DNA of 64,000 nucleotides from Chloroflexi bacterium CSP1-4 (GCA_001443375.1 LDXM01000002.1:87060-151059), one strand, 5' to 3'. Shown: positions 26,228 through 35,227, numbered from the stretch's first letter. The notes: generated from the sequence alone by a model not told the origin. Program-made: numbers and translations.

Positions 26228-27409
26228 CTACCGCCCTCGCTGCCAGGACTTGCCCTCGACGGCGATCGCCGGGGCATAGACCATCTCGACCCCCTGCATC
26301 TCGCGGATCGTGCGCGCCCCGAGCGCGGCCATCGACTGGCGCAGGGCACCGACGAGGTTCTCCGAGCCGTCGGTCACGCGCGCCGGCCCGAAGAGGATCC
26401 GCTCCAGCGGGCCCACCGTGCCGACCTTGATGCGCGTGCCACGCGGCAGGGTCGGCGAGGGCGCGGCCATGCCCCAGTTCGTGCCTCGACCGGGCGCCTC
26501 CTCGGCGCGCGCGAGCGGCGAGCCGAGCATGAGCAGGTCCGCGCCGGCGGCGATGGCCTTGGCCAGGTCGCCGCCGCGACGCATGCCGCCGTCGGCCACC
26601 ACCGGCACGTAACGGCCGGTCTCGTCGTGGTACGTGTCCCTGGCGGCGGCCACGTCGCTGATGGCCGTCACCTGCGGCACGCCGATGCCCAGCACGTCGC
26701 GCGTCGTGCACGCGGCGCCCGGGCCCACGCCGACGAAGATGGCCGCGATGCCCTGGTGCATCAGCTGGTAGGCCGCCTCGAAGTTCGTCGTGTTGCCCAC
26801 GGCCACGGGGATGGGGATGAAGCGGGTGAACTCGTCGAGCTCCAGCGGGTCGTAGCCGGAGGCGAGGTGTCGCGCGGAGCTGACCTGGCTCTGGACGAGG
26901 AAGAGGTCGGCGCCCTGCTCGGCGCAGAACGGGCCCCAGCGGCGGGCCGCGGCGGGGGTCGCGGCGATGGCCGCCCGCGATCCGGCGGCGTGGATCTCCG
27001 CGATGCGGCGAGCCACCAGCTCCTCGCGGATGGGCGCCGCGTACGCCTCGGCAAGGAGAGCCTGGACCTCGCCGTCCGGCGCCGTCGCGATGCGCTCGAG
27101 GACGGCGTCGGGGTCGTCGTACCGGGCCTGCACGCCCTCGAGGTTCAGGACGGCCAGGCCACCGAGCCGCGCCAGCTCCCCGGCGAAACGCGCATCCACC
27201 ACGGCGTCCATGGCCGAGGCGAGGATGGGGATCTCGAGCCCGATACCCGCGACCTCGACGCCCAGGTCGACGTCGGCCGGCTCGACCGTGGACGTGCCTG
27301 GGGCGAGGGAGACGTCGTCGAAGCCGTAGGTCGGGCGGAGCGAGTCCACCTTCGACGGCCGTCGGCTGCGCGGTCCCGGCATGGTCCCAGCGGCGGCTTC
27401 GGTCGTCAC
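26228..27409 (-). CDS. GuaB3-family IMP dehydrogenase-related protein
   Basis: 393 aa from GTG 27409. TIM-barrel of the IMPDH/GMPR family without the CBS insert: RPTYGFDDVSLAPGTSTVEPADVDL at the start, IPILASAMDAVVDARFAGELARLGGLAVLNLEG, the phosphate/active loop GVGPGAACTTRDVLGIGVPQ with the catalytic Cys, and VVADGGMRRGGDLAKAIAAGADLLMLGSPLA. The C-terminus (GSENLVGALRQSMAALGARTIREMQGVEMVYAP) is the GuaB3 type. It probably makes XMP from IMP or acts in purine balance next to guaA. TATACT at 27416-27421 sits 6 nt before the GTG, which argues for a leaderless mRNA and for this start over ATG 27382. Confidence 0.88.
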   Translation of the reverse strand: MTTEAAAGTMPGPRSRRPSKVDSLRPTYGFDDVSLAPGTSTVEPADVDLGVEVAGIGLEIPILASAMDAVVDARFAGELARLGGLAVLNLEGVQARYDDPDAVLERIATAPDGEVQALLAEAYAAPIREELVARRIAEIHAAGSRAAIAATPAAARRWGPFCAEQGADLFLVQSQVSSARHLASGYDPLELDEFTRFIPIPVAVGNTTNFEAAYQLMHQGIAAIFVGVGPGAACTTRDVLGIGVPQVTAISDVAAARDTYHDETGRYVPVVADGGMRRGGDLAKAIAAGADLLMLGSPLARAEEAPGRGTNWGMAAPSPTLPRGTRIKVGTVGPLERILFGPARVTDGSENLVGALRQSMAALGARTIREMQGVEMVYAPAIAVEGKSWQRGR

Positions 27410-27415
27410 CAAGCG

Positions 27416-27421
27416 AGTATA
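27416..27421 (-). promoter_or_regulatory. -10 element of leaderless guaB3 promoter
   Basis: Consensus TATACT on the minus strand, 6 nt before GTG 27409. Confidence 0.65.
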
Positions 27422-27428
27422 TCGGCCC

Positions 27429-27926
27429 TCAGCGCGCCAGCCGGCGGCCGTCGCGGTCCAGCTCGAACCACCGCGCGGTCTCAGGCTGCAGGAGGCAGCG
27501 GCGGACCCGCTCCATCGACTCCCGGTAGCTCGGCCAGATCGCCAGCCGGACCGCCTCCTCGCTCGACGCCCAGCGGAAGGCATCGTGCTCGTGCGAGAGG
27601 ACTGCTTCGGCACCCGCTCGCACGCGCAGGGCGTAGATCGCGGCCTGGACGATCGCATCGGGGCCCTCGTCGTAGAAGGCGCTGACCTGGTCGAGGTCGT
27701 AGCAGGCCTCGATGTCGTCCGGCCCCAGGCCGGTCTCCTCGGCCACCTCCCGCAGGGCCGCGAGCGGCACGCGCTCGCCGTCGTGCAGGCCGCCCGTGAC
27801 GCACTGCCAGAGGCCCGTGAAGATGCGGCCGGGGGCGCGGCGGATGAGCAGGAACTCCGGCTCGGCGCCGGGCGCCGGCACGCGGAAGACCCAGCACTCG
27901 ACGAGGTCGGGGCGGATCGGGCTCAC
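27429..27926 (-). CDS. Nudix hydrolase
   Basis: 165 aa. A complete Nudix box GGLHDGERVPLAALREVAEETGL (Gx5Ex7REUxEExGU) lies at about residues 45-67. It hydrolyses a nucleoside-diphosphate-linked compound using Mg2+; sequence around the box (dATP-pyrophosphohydrolase-like layout, ECWVFRVPAPGAEPEFLLIRRAPGRIFTGLWQCVTGG) suggests a nucleotide substrate. GTG 27926 overlaps the stop of the DinB-like gene upstream (GTGA), so they form an operon. Confidence 0.88.
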   Translation of the reverse strand: MSPIRPDLVECWVFRVPAPGAEPEFLLIRRAPGRIFTGLWQCVTGGLHDGERVPLAALREVAEETGLGPDDIEACYDLDQVSAFYDEGPDAIVQAAIYALRVRAGAEAVLSHEHDAFRWASSEEAVRLAIWPSYRESMERVRRCLLQPETARWFELDRDGRRLAR

Positions 27927-28513
27927 GACGGAGCCGCCCCGACTGGCCGGACCAGCCGCTCCAGTTGCTCGACGTGCATGAGGTCGTGGACGCCGGCGAA
28001 GAGGAGCCACTCCCCGCAGCGCAGCCGCCCCACGAGCGGGTGGTCGAGCGGGCAGGGCTCCAGCTCGTGGCCGGCGATCCGCTCGGCGGCGCGCTCGATG
28101 AACCGCTGGCTCTTCGCGAGCCGCTCGCGCAGCGCGTCGGAGTCGGCGTCGGGCGGGCCGGGGACGCCCGGCACGACGGTCGGCGCCTCGGCCGGCCAGC
28201 GCCCCAGGGCCGCCATCTGGGCCGCCAGCACAAGCCCCTGCCGCGCGGCGGTGGCATGGCCGAGCGCCTGGGCCACGTTCCAGTCCTCCTCGCCACCGGG
28301 CGCCGCGAGGACCTCCGGCGAGGCCGCCGCGATCAAGCCGTCGAGATGCGCCACGACCGCCGCATGTTCGCGGGCCAGGCGGACGGCGCTGCCCGCGCCG
28401 GCGAGCCGCCGGACCTCGCGCCGGAGGGCGATGAACCGGCCGTCATCGAGCGCGCGGAACGAGCCGACGAGATTCGGCGCGTCGCGCTCGAGACGGTCCA
28501 GCCAATCGCTCAT
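27923..28513 (-). CDS. DinB/YfiT-like four-helix bundle protein
   Basis: 196 aa. Helical throughout with spaced metal-ligand His residues: LAREHAAVVAHLDGLIAA, EEDWNVAQALGHATAARQGLVLAA, and FAGVHDLMHVEQLERL near the C-terminus. This layout fits the DinB metalloenzyme superfamily, some of whose members are thiol-S-transferases. The specific reaction is unknown. TAGCCT at 28520-28525 is 6 nt upstream of ATG, so the DinB-Nudix mRNA is probably leaderless. Confidence 0.75.
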   Translation of the reverse strand: MSDWLDRLERDAPNLVGSFRALDDGRFIALRREVRRLAGAGSAVRLAREHAAVVAHLDGLIAAASPEVLAAPGGEEDWNVAQALGHATAARQGLVLAAQMAALGRWPAEAPTVVPGVPGPPDADSDALRERLAKSQRFIERAAERIAGHELEPCPLDHPLVGRLRCGEWLLFAGVHDLMHVEQLERLVRPVGAAPS

Positions 28514-28519
28514 CGGCTC

Positions 28520-28525
28520 AGGCTA
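28520..28525 (-). promoter_or_regulatory. -10 element of leaderless promoter
   Basis: TAGCCT on the minus strand, 6 nt before ATG 28513. Confidence 0.5.
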
Positions 28526-28555
28526 GCCCATGCTCGTCTCCGCCGCGCCGGCGGC

Positions 28556-29806
28556 TCACCGGTGGCCGTTCGCCATGCGCACCGCCTCCGGCAGACGCCG
28601 CAGCCGCCACATGGCCCAGATCCCCACCAGCGGGCCGAGCGCGAGCAGGCCGAAGGCGATGCGCCAGCCCGTCCCGTCCAGCGGGTCCATCAGCCCCACT
28701 CCGGTGATCGTCACGCCGGTCAGGATGAACCCCAGCGCGACCTGAAGCGAGAGGGCGGAGCCGGCGGTGCCGGCCGGGGCCAGCTCGGAGATGGCCGTCG
28801 AGAACTGTGCCGAGTCGGCCACGATCGTGAGCCCCCATACGGCCGCCAGGGCGACGACGATGATCGGGCTGGCCCCGAAGAGGAAGCCGATGGCCAGCGC
28901 GCAGCTCCCGCTGGCGGCCATCGCGGCGATGGTCAGCGTCGTTCGACCGAGGCGGTCGGCCAAGAGGCCGGCGAGCACGCAGCCGACCCCGCCGATGCCC
29001 ACCACGGCGAACGTGGCCAGGCCGGCGGTGGCCGCCCCGGGAACTCCAGCAGCGGCCAGGCTGGCGGCCAGGAAGAGCGGGACCCACGTCCACATCGCGT
29101 ACAGCTCCCACATGTGCCCGAGGTAGCCGAGGTTCGCGTAGCGCACGGCGGGCTCCCGCCAGGCCGCCGCCGCGACCGACAGGCTGAACCGCGGCGCCGA
29201 CGTCTCGAGCGGGCCGGAACGCGCTCCGAGCAGGACGATGAGGCCGCCCAGGAGCCCGGCGGCGCTGGCGAAGGCGACGACGGCCCGCCAGTCGGTGCCG
29301 GCCAGCGCCCCGACGGCGCGGAACAGGTGCGGCAGCGCCGAGCCCACCGTGATGGCCCCGGTCATGACGCCGATGGCCAGTCCGCGCCGGACGCGGAACC
29401 AGCCGGCGATCATCTTCACCCCGACGGGGTAGACCGCCGCCATGCCCAGGCCGGTCAGGGCGCGGAACGGCAGGGCGCTCGCGGCATCGCCGGGGACGAG
29501 CGCGAAGAGCAGGTTGGCTCCGGCAGCCCAGGCGGCGCCGGCGCAGAACACGAGCGGGCCGGGCAGCACGTCCGTCGCCCCCGTCGCGGCGAGCACCAGA
29601 GCGCCCACGGCGAACCCGATCTGGACGGCCACGGCGAGGAACGTCAGCTCGAGCCCGCTCGTGTGCCAGTCGGCGGCGAGCAGCGGCGCCACCGCCGCGG
29701 CGCTGAACCAGGGCGAGAACGCGAGCAGCATGCCCGTGCCGATGACCGCCAGCGCTCGCCAGCGCCCCGGCGGGTCCGCCGGGGCGGCCGGAGGCTCGAC
29801 GTGCAA
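28556..29806 (-). CDS. Major facilitator superfamily transporter
   Basis: 416 aa. Twelve hydrophobic segments are visible, beginning ALAVIGTGMLLAFSPWF, with the cytoplasmic loop motif GWFRVRRGLAIGVMTGA after TM4 and GLLADRLGRTTLTIAAM between TM8 and TM9. This resembles CynX/NNP-type exporters of small anions or drugs, but the substrate cannot be assigned. TTG 29806 is chosen because there is no ATG or GTG between it and the upstream stop and it directly precedes a short hydrophilic N-terminus. It lies just downstream of the c-di-AMP receptor gene. Confidence 0.85.
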   Translation of the reverse strand: MHVEPPAAPADPPGRWRALAVIGTGMLLAFSPWFSAAAVAPLLAADWHTSGLELTFLAVAVQIGFAVGALVLAATGATDVLPGPLVFCAGAAWAAGANLLFALVPGDAASALPFRALTGLGMAAVYPVGVKMIAGWFRVRRGLAIGVMTGAITVGSALPHLFRAVGALAGTDWRAVVAFASAAGLLGGLIVLLGARSGPLETSAPRFSLSVAAAAWREPAVRYANLGYLGHMWELYAMWTWVPLFLAASLAAAGVPGAATAGLATFAVVGIGGVGCVLAGLLADRLGRTTLTIAAMAASGSCALAIGFLFGASPIIVVALAAVWGLTIVADSAQFSTAISELAPAGTAGSALSLQVALGFILTGVTITGVGLMDPLDGTGWRIAFGLLALGPLVGIWAMWRLRRLPEAVRMANGHR

Positions 29807-29822
29807 GGAGCCCGACTGACGC

Positions 29823-30152
29823 CTACAACCGCTCGAAGCGGTCGACGGGCAGGACGAAGACGGTGGCGCCCCCGAGCTCGACCTCGACCGGATAGGGCAT
29901 GTAGAACTCGCCCGGCTCCATGATCGGCGGCATGGGGTTGACGACCTGCGTCCGCGAGACGCAGTTGGCGCGCACGATCGCCAGCACGCCGTCCACCTGG
30001 TCGTCATCGCACCCGACCAGGACCGTGGCGTTCGACTGGCGCAGGAACCCGCCCGAGGAGTGGAGGCGCGTCGTGCGATGGTCCTTGTCGAGGAGCGCGG
30101 ACACGAGGGCGCCGGCATCCTCGTTGTGGACGATCGCGACGACGAGCTTCAA
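29823..30152 (-). CDS. Cyclic-di-AMP receptor (DarA/YaaQ, PII-like)
   Basis: 109 aa from TTG 30152, exactly the length of Bacillus DarA. LKLVVAIVHNEDAGALVSALLDKDHRTTRLHSSGGFLRQSNATVLVGCDDDQVDGVLAIVRANC follows the DUF970 family from end to end, including the SGGFLRQSN loop that contacts c-di-AMP. It is a small trimeric PII-like signal protein. In Firmicutes yaaQ lies next to tmk; here tmk is 1.2 kb away with a diguanylate cyclase between. TATACT (30188-30193) gives a short leader with a GGGG-rich ribosome site before TTG. Confidence 0.88.
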   Translation of the reverse strand: MKLVVAIVHNEDAGALVSALLDKDHRTTRLHSSGGFLRQSNATVLVGCDDDQVDGVLAIVRANCVSRTQVVNPMPPIMEPGEFYMPYPVEVELGGATVFVLPVDRFERL

Positions 30153-30187
30153 CGCCTGCCCCGCACTGCGGAAGTGACGACGGGCCG

Positions 30188-30193
30188 AGTATA
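30188..30193 (-). promoter_or_regulatory. -10 element of darA-like gene
   Basis: TATACT on the minus strand, 35 nt before TTG 30152. It is back-to-back with the plus-strand TATGAT at 30222. Confidence 0.55.
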
Positions 30194-30221
30194 GCGACGG
30201 CGTCACGCCGGTCGGCACGGG

Positions 30222-30227
30222 TATGAT
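30222..30227 (+). promoter_or_regulatory. -10 element of diguanylate cyclase gene
   Basis: TATGAT, 58 nt before GTG 30286. The leader contains GGAGG and GGGGACC near the start codon. Confidence 0.5.
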
Positions 30228-30285
30228 GGCCCCGGGCGCCCCGCCACGAACGAGGCGCCGGCGTTCGACGGAGGTACCGGGGACC

Positions 30286-31323
30286 GTGACGAACCAGCCT
30301 GGAGGACGCGAGGCGGCCCTCGCGGCCGGTGCGCGACTCATCGCGCGCGGCGGCGTCCTCGACGACCAGCTCGACGGCCTCGCGGCCGGGGCGTGCGCGA
30401 TGACCGGGGCCACGAGCGCGGTCGTCTACCTCTTCGACGGCGACAGCGGCATCCTCGTCGCCGCCGGCAGCGCCGGCCTCGGCGAGCACGCGATGCCACC
30501 CTCGGAGCCGCTCACCGTCGGCTCGGGCGCGGACGGCGACCCTGCCGCGCGGGCCGTGCGCGGACGGCACAGCGAGATCGTCGCCATCACGGCCGACATG
30601 ACCTCTGCCCTGGCCGGCCGCTCGGGCGGCATCCTGGCCATGGGCATCGTGCCCCTCGTCACCGAGGACGCGACGGGCAGCCAGGAGGTGCAGGGCCTGC
30701 TCGTGGCCGGCCTGCCGACCATGCCCGACGATCCGGCCGCGACGCTGGCGGACCTCGACGCGATCGGGGACCTGGCCGCGGCCGCGGTGCGGAGTGCGCG
30801 CCTGGAGCAGGCGCTCGTCGAACGTTCCGACTGGTACGACCGCGTGGCCCACACCGACCCCCTCACCGGCCTGGCCAACCGGCGCACGTTCGACCGCATG
30901 CTCGAGCTCGAGCTGGCCCGCGCCGGACGCCAGGGCAGCCCGGTCAGCGTGGCCCTCTTCGACATCGACGGCCTGGCCGCCATCAGCGCCGGCCTCGGCG
31001 CCGACGTGGGCGACGACATCCTGCGCCGCGTGGCGGCCACCCTGGCCGACTCGGTCCGCCTCGTGGACACCGTGGCCCGCTACGGCGGCGACGAGTTCGT
31101 CGTCCTCGCCCCGGGCTCGGCCGGCCGTGCCGTGGCGCAGCGCGTCGTGGATGCCGTGGCGCACCTCGACCTGGCCAACGGCGCCGGATCCATCACGCTC
31201 AGCGCGGGCGTCGTCCGCTTCCCCGACGACGGGGCGAACGCGGAGGAGCTGCTGACCGCCGCTGGGGAGGCGCTGAGCGCCGCCAAGGCCACCGCCCCCG
31301 GCACGATCTCCGGGCGGAGCTAG
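30286..31323 (+). CDS. GAF-GGDEF diguanylate cyclase
   Basis: 345 aa from GTG 30286. Residues about 15-170 form a GAF-like sensor (GACAMTGATSAVVYLFDGDSGILVAAGSAGLGEHAM). The GGDEF domain starts DWYDRVAHTDPLTGLANRRTFDRML and has FDIDGL with the metal Asp and the intact active-site RYGGDEFVVL. The product-inhibition site RxxD is present as RLVD exactly at the canonical spacing before GGDEF. It should make c-di-GMP from GTP under GAF control with feedback inhibition. It is soluble. The gene is divergent from the c-di-AMP receptor and its stop overlaps the tmk stop (convergent). Confidence 0.9.
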   Translation: MTNQPGGREAALAAGARLIARGGVLDDQLDGLAAGACAMTGATSAVVYLFDGDSGILVAAGSAGLGEHAMPPSEPLTVGSGADGDPAARAVRGRHSEIVAITADMTSALAGRSGGILAMGIVPLVTEDATGSQEVQGLLVAGLPTMPDDPAATLADLDAIGDLAAAAVRSARLEQALVERSDWYDRVAHTDPLTGLANRRTFDRMLELELARAGRQGSPVSVALFDIDGLAAISAGLGADVGDDILRRVAATLADSVRLVDTVARYGGDEFVVLAPGSAGRAVAQRVVDAVAHLDLANGAGSITLSAGVVRFPDDGANAEELLTAAGEALSAAKATAPGTISGRS

Positions 31324-32003
31324 ACGCCGACCTCCGCGACGCTGGTCGGCAGCAGGTCGCCGACCGCGACCAGCACGTCGGCCGCCACGCGCTCCTCGGC
31401 GGCCGCCGCGTCGACGACGCGCCAGCGCGCCGGCTCGGCCTCGGCGAGGGCAAGGAATCCGGCCCGAACCCGATCGTGGAAGGCGCGGTCATGGCGGGCG
31501 TCGTCCTCGAAGCGCGTCTGCTCGGCGGCCGGACCGCGCCGCCGCCGCTCCAGTCCCACCTCGACCGGCAGGTCCAGCAGGATGGTGCGGTCGGGGACCA
31601 GCCCACCCGTGGACACGGCGGCCACGACCCGCAGCGCCTCGAGGTCCATGCCGCTGCCGTGGCCCTGGTAGGCAAGGGTCGAGTCCGCGTAGCGGTCGCA
31701 CACGACGACCTCCCCCCGGGCGAGCGCCGGTCGCACGACCTCGGCCACGAGCTGCGCCCGGGCCGCGTTGAAGAGCAGCGCGTCGGCGGCGGGGGCATGG
31801 ACGAGGCCACGGTCGAGGAGGATCCGCCGGACCGCCTCGCCCAGCGCCGTGCCGCCTGGTTCGCGGACGAGCGTCACGGTCAGGCCGCGAGCACGCAGTG
31901 CCGCCGCCAGCCGCTCGGCGTGGATGCTCTTGCCGGCACCGTCAGGGCCTTCGAGCGTGATGAACCGGCCGCTGCCGCCCTGTCTCTGCGCCCTCTCGTT
32001 CAT
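31320..32003 (-). CDS. tmk: Thymidylate kinase
   Basis: 227 aa. Phosphorylates dTMP to dTDP. P-loop GRFITLEGPDGAGKSIHAERL, the DRX motif VVVCDRYADSTLAYQGHG, and LVREPGGTALGEAVRRILLD are all standard for Tmk. The LID region (RRRRGPAAEQTRFEDDARHD) is present. TAGACT at 32012-32017 lies 8 nt before ATG, so it can be transcribed from its own leaderless promoter in addition to read-through from the R3H ATPase gene upstream. Confidence 0.95.
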   Translation of the reverse strand: MNERAQRQGGSGRFITLEGPDGAGKSIHAERLAAALRARGLTVTLVREPGGTALGEAVRRILLDRGLVHAPAADALLFNAARAQLVAEVVRPALARGEVVVCDRYADSTLAYQGHGSGMDLEALRVVAAVSTGGLVPDRTILLDLPVEVGLERRRRGPAAEQTRFEDDARHDRAFHDRVRAGFLALAEAEPARWRVVDAAAAEERVAADVLVAVGDLLPTSVAEVGV

Positions 32004-32011
32004 CGCCGCGA

Positions 32012-32017
32012 AGTCTA
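32012..32017 (-). promoter_or_regulatory. -10 element of leaderless tmk promoter
   Basis: TAGACT on the minus strand, 8 nt before ATG 32003. Confidence 0.5.
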
Positions 32018-32063
32018 GCGGTCAGCCACGGACCCAGGGCCCGCCGGCCGCCCGGCGCGGGCC

Positions 32064-34175
32064 CTACCGCCAGGCGCGCACCTGGTCGGGGTAGAGCCGC
32101 ACGCGCCGGTAGGGCTCCCGGCCGCGCGAGCGGGAGACGAGGTTGGCGCGCTCGGCCATCTGGTGCTGCAGCCGGCGGATGTAGGCGTTCTGCGGTGCCA
32201 GCTCGATCGGCTTCGCCTGTCGCACGACCAGCCCGATGGCCTCCTCGGTCTCGCGCAGGGCCGCCTCCCGGGGGTCCACCTCGATCGAGTAGAGGGATGT
32301 GAGACAGGCCTGCATCTGCAGCACCGTGTTCGACTTCAACACGTAGATCGGCCGGGCCAGCTCCTCCGCCTCGCGCAGGGTCGGCGGCTTCTGGCGGTAG
32401 GCACCGCGCAGCGTCATGACGATCTCCGCCTCCTCGATGTCGCGCACCACGACCACCGGCAGCTGCAGCTCGCGGATGGCCTGCTCGAGGCGCTTGCGGC
32501 TGATGCCGAAGCCAAGGACACGCAGCGTCGGCAGCGAGGTCGCGTAGCCGTCCGGAGCGATCGGGCCGAGCGGGTCGTAGGCGCTCATGACCCCGGTCTC
32601 GAGTTCGGCCCCCAGCTCGTCCTCCGGCTCGACTTCCTCCTCGTCCTCCACCTCGTCCGGCGCGGGGCCTGCGTCGGCGTGGAGCGTCTCGATCGCACGC
32701 TTCGCCGACTCGCGCCACTCCTTCTGCCGCTCCAGCTCGCGCGTGTCACGGGCCCGCGGCTCGGGCGCCGGGGCGGAGCCGCGTTCCAGGGGGCCGCGAT
32801 CGGCGATCTCGCCGGTCACGAACGGCGTGTCGGCGAGCCGCGACGGGTCGTAGGCGCCGGCGAAGGGGCCCGCTGGCTCCACGTCGCGCGGTTCTGGTCC
32901 GGCGGGCGACGCGCCTCGGCCCCCGGCACCGGCCCGGCCGCGCGGAGCACGCCAACCACCACCACCGGTGGCAGGGCGCAGACCGCCCCGGCCGCGCTCG
33001 ACCTCGCGGAATCCCGGCTCGCGGGCGTCCGGACGCCAGCCCGGCTCGACCCGCCAGCCCATGCCCCCACCGACGAGGCCGCTGAAGCGATCTGCCGGGC
33101 CGAGCGCCTGGGTCGGCGACGGACGGGGCCGGGCCTGCGTGCGGTGCACGCCGCCCTCGTCGCGCCAGCGCAGCTCCGGCGCCACGGGGTCGCCCCGCAG
33201 CAGGGCGTCGACGGTGTCGGCCACGTCGCCGTGGACCATCACCCGGTCGCGGTCCTGGATCTCGATGATGACGTCGAAGGTGGGCGGAGCCTTGCGCTCC
33301 AGCACGCTCTTCTGCGTACGCCGGCGGCGCGCCTCCTCGTCGCCGAGGGTGACGCTCTGGATACCGCCGATGAGGTCGCTGAGCGTCGGGTTGAGCATGA
33401 GGTTGTCGAGGTTGTTGCCGTGCGCCGTGCCGATGAGCTGGACACCCCGCTCGGCGATCGTGCGGGCCGCGGCTGCCTCCAGCTCGGTGCCGATCTCGTC
33501 GATGACGATGACTTCGGGCATGTGGTTCTCGACGGCCTCGATCATCACGTGGTGCTGCTGCGCGGGCGTGGGTACCTGCATGCGCCGCGCCCGGCCGATG
33601 CCCGGGTGCGGGATGTCGCCGTCGCCGGCGATCTCGTTGGACGTGTCCACCACGACCACGCGCTTGTCGAAGTCATCGGCGAGCACGCGCGCCGCCTCCC
33701 GCAGCATCGTGGTCTTGCCGATGCCTGGGCGGCCCATGATGAGGATCGACTTCCCGCTCTCGACGAAGTCCTCGATGATCTCGATCGTGCCGAAGACAGC
33801 CCGGCCGATGCGGCAGGTGAGGCCGACGGTCTTGCCGCTCCGGTTGCGGAGGGCACTGATGCGGTGGAGCGTGCGCTCGATGCCGGCGCGGTTGTCCTCG
33901 CCGAACGAGCCGATGTGGTCCACGACGTACTGGATGTCGTCATCGACCACTTCGCGCTCGAGCAGAACCTGCTCCCCGCCACCCCCGAAGCGCGCCTCCG
34001 GCCGGCGCCCGAGGTCCATGATCACCTCGATGAGATCTCGATCGGGGGACAGCTTCTCGAGGGCGCCGACGATCTCGGGCGGGAGCGCGGCGAGGAGTGC
34101 GTGGAGGTCGTCGGTCATCTCCCGGCGCTCGATGCTGGGCACGGCTTCTCCTTCCCTGCGCGACGTGGTCGCCAT
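32064..34175 (-). CDS. R3H-domain AAA ATPase (Ycf45/SpoIIIAA-like)
   Basis: 703 aa. An N-terminal ATPase of the SpoIIIAA/Ycf45 kind has Walker A ILIMGRPGIGKTTMLREAAR and Walker B EVIVIDEIGTELEAAAARTIAERGVQLIGTAHG. A disordered Arg/Gly/Pro-rich linker covers about residues 340-560. The C-terminus has a conserved alpha/beta region (LRVLGFGISRKRLEQAIRELQLPVVVVRDIEEAEIVMTLR) and an R3H single-strand nucleic-acid-binding domain (NAYIRRLQHQMAERANLVSRSRGREPYRRVRLYP). The family is common in Chloroflexota, cyanobacteria and plastids; its function is not settled. ATG 34175 overlaps the preceding stop (TGATG). Confidence 0.88.
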   Translation of the reverse strand: MATTSRREGEAVPSIERREMTDDLHALLAALPPEIVGALEKLSPDRDLIEVIMDLGRRPEARFGGGGEQVLLEREVVDDDIQYVVDHIGSFGEDNRAGIERTLHRISALRNRSGKTVGLTCRIGRAVFGTIEIIEDFVESGKSILIMGRPGIGKTTMLREAARVLADDFDKRVVVVDTSNEIAGDGDIPHPGIGRARRMQVPTPAQQHHVMIEAVENHMPEVIVIDEIGTELEAAAARTIAERGVQLIGTAHGNNLDNLMLNPTLSDLIGGIQSVTLGDEEARRRRTQKSVLERKAPPTFDVIIEIQDRDRVMVHGDVADTVDALLRGDPVAPELRWRDEGGVHRTQARPRPSPTQALGPADRFSGLVGGGMGWRVEPGWRPDAREPGFREVERGRGGLRPATGGGGWRAPRGRAGAGGRGASPAGPEPRDVEPAGPFAGAYDPSRLADTPFVTGEIADRGPLERGSAPAPEPRARDTRELERQKEWRESAKRAIETLHADAGPAPDEVEDEEEVEPEDELGAELETGVMSAYDPLGPIAPDGYATSLPTLRVLGFGISRKRLEQAIRELQLPVVVVRDIEEAEIVMTLRGAYRQKPPTLREAEELARPIYVLKSNTVLQMQACLTSLYSIEVDPREAALRETEEAIGLVVRQAKPIELAPQNAYIRRLQHQMAERANLVSRSRGREPYRRVRLYPDQVRAWR

Positions 34176-35227
34176 CACCGCACGGCCGGCACCAGGACCG
34201 GCTCGGCGACGCGGACGAGCGTCTCCTTCATGAGCAGCGTGACCGTGGCGATGCGATCGAACCCGGCGTCCTCCAGCCGCCCGTCGACCGGCGCTTCATA
34301 CGTTCGGACCGGCGAGACCACCCCATGCTCATGCCGGTGGCGGTGTGCCGCTGCCTGCTCGGCGATGTGGCCGAGGCCGAAGCGGATGAGGTCGCTGATG
34401 TCGTGGCCCGGGAGCGCGATCACGCGCACGTAGTGGGGGTGGTCCTCCTTCGCGACCCCGATCTGCAGGAAGCCTGCGAAGGCGGGGTAGCCGGCCGGCT
34501 CCTCGGTTGCCTGGACGAAGGCGCTCACGTCGGCGAAGCGGAGGATCGGCGTGAGGCTGCTGCGCGGGATCCGCCACTGCGTGCCCTGCCGCTCCCAGTC
34601 GGGCAGCCGGTACGCCTCCAGCCGAGCCACCGGCACCGGCGTCGCGGCGGCATAGAGGCGGCCGAGCCGCAGCGCATCGAGGGGGACGGTGGGGCGGATG
34701 CCGAGGGCGGCGGCCTCCTCGGCGGCCATCGGCGCGGGGAGCGGTCGGTCGGACTGGCGGGCGTACAGCCACTCCTCGCCATAGCGGGCGAAACCGTGCT
34801 GCATGAACAGCTCGACGTTGCCGTCGCGGTCGGCGCAGGCGACGTGGAAGCGAGTGGCGCCACGCCTGCTGCCATCTCGCAGCAGGTGCTGGACGAGCCG
34901 GTAGCGGATGTCGCCGGCCTCGCCGGCGCCGATGGCGTCCAGCTCGACGATCGTCCACTCGTCGCGATGCGCGTCGCGCTCGACCCGCAGCAGCCCCGCG
35001 ATCTTGCGCTCCTCCTCGTAGACGTAGAGCTGGTCGTGTGGCCGGAAGGCGCCCAGCGGCATGCGGAACAGGCCGAAGATGCTGATCTGGCTGCCGCCCA
35101 CGGGCAGGCCCAGCGAGCGCACGCTGCCGTCCTCGGACATGTCGCCCTGGGAGAGGCGCGACAGCTCCCCCAGCGCGGCCAGGTCGGTCAGCCGCGCGCC
35201 GCGCACCTTGCCGGGTCGCGCGGTCAT
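34175..35227 (-). CDS. GNAT-like acetyltransferase family protein
   Basis: 350 aa. The first half reads like a GNAT domain: YVYEEERKIAGLLRVERDAHRDEWTIVELDAIG is the strand 4-5 region, followed by RYRLVQHLLRDGSRRGATRFHVACADRDGNVELFMQHGFARYGEEW. The second half (YPAFAGFLQIGVAKEDHPHYVRVIALPGHDISDLIRFGLGHIAEQAAAH) is a possible second, degenerate GNAT unit. Its substrate is unknown. It is coupled by ATGA to pdxT upstream and by TGATG to the R3H ATPase downstream, so it is firmly inside the operon. Confidence 0.7.
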   Translation of the reverse strand: MTARPGKVRGARLTDLAALGELSRLSQGDMSEDGSVRSLGLPVGGSQISIFGLFRMPLGAFRPHDQLYVYEEERKIAGLLRVERDAHRDEWTIVELDAIGAGEAGDIRYRLVQHLLRDGSRRGATRFHVACADRDGNVELFMQHGFARYGEEWLYARQSDRPLPAPMAAEEAAALGIRPTVPLDALRLGRLYAAATPVPVARLEAYRLPDWERQGTQWRIPRSSLTPILRFADVSAFVQATEEPAGYPAFAGFLQIGVAKEDHPHYVRVIALPGHDISDLIRFGLGHIAEQAAAHRHRHEHGVVSPVRTYEAPVDGRLEDAGFDRIATVTLLMKETLVRVAEPVLVPAVR

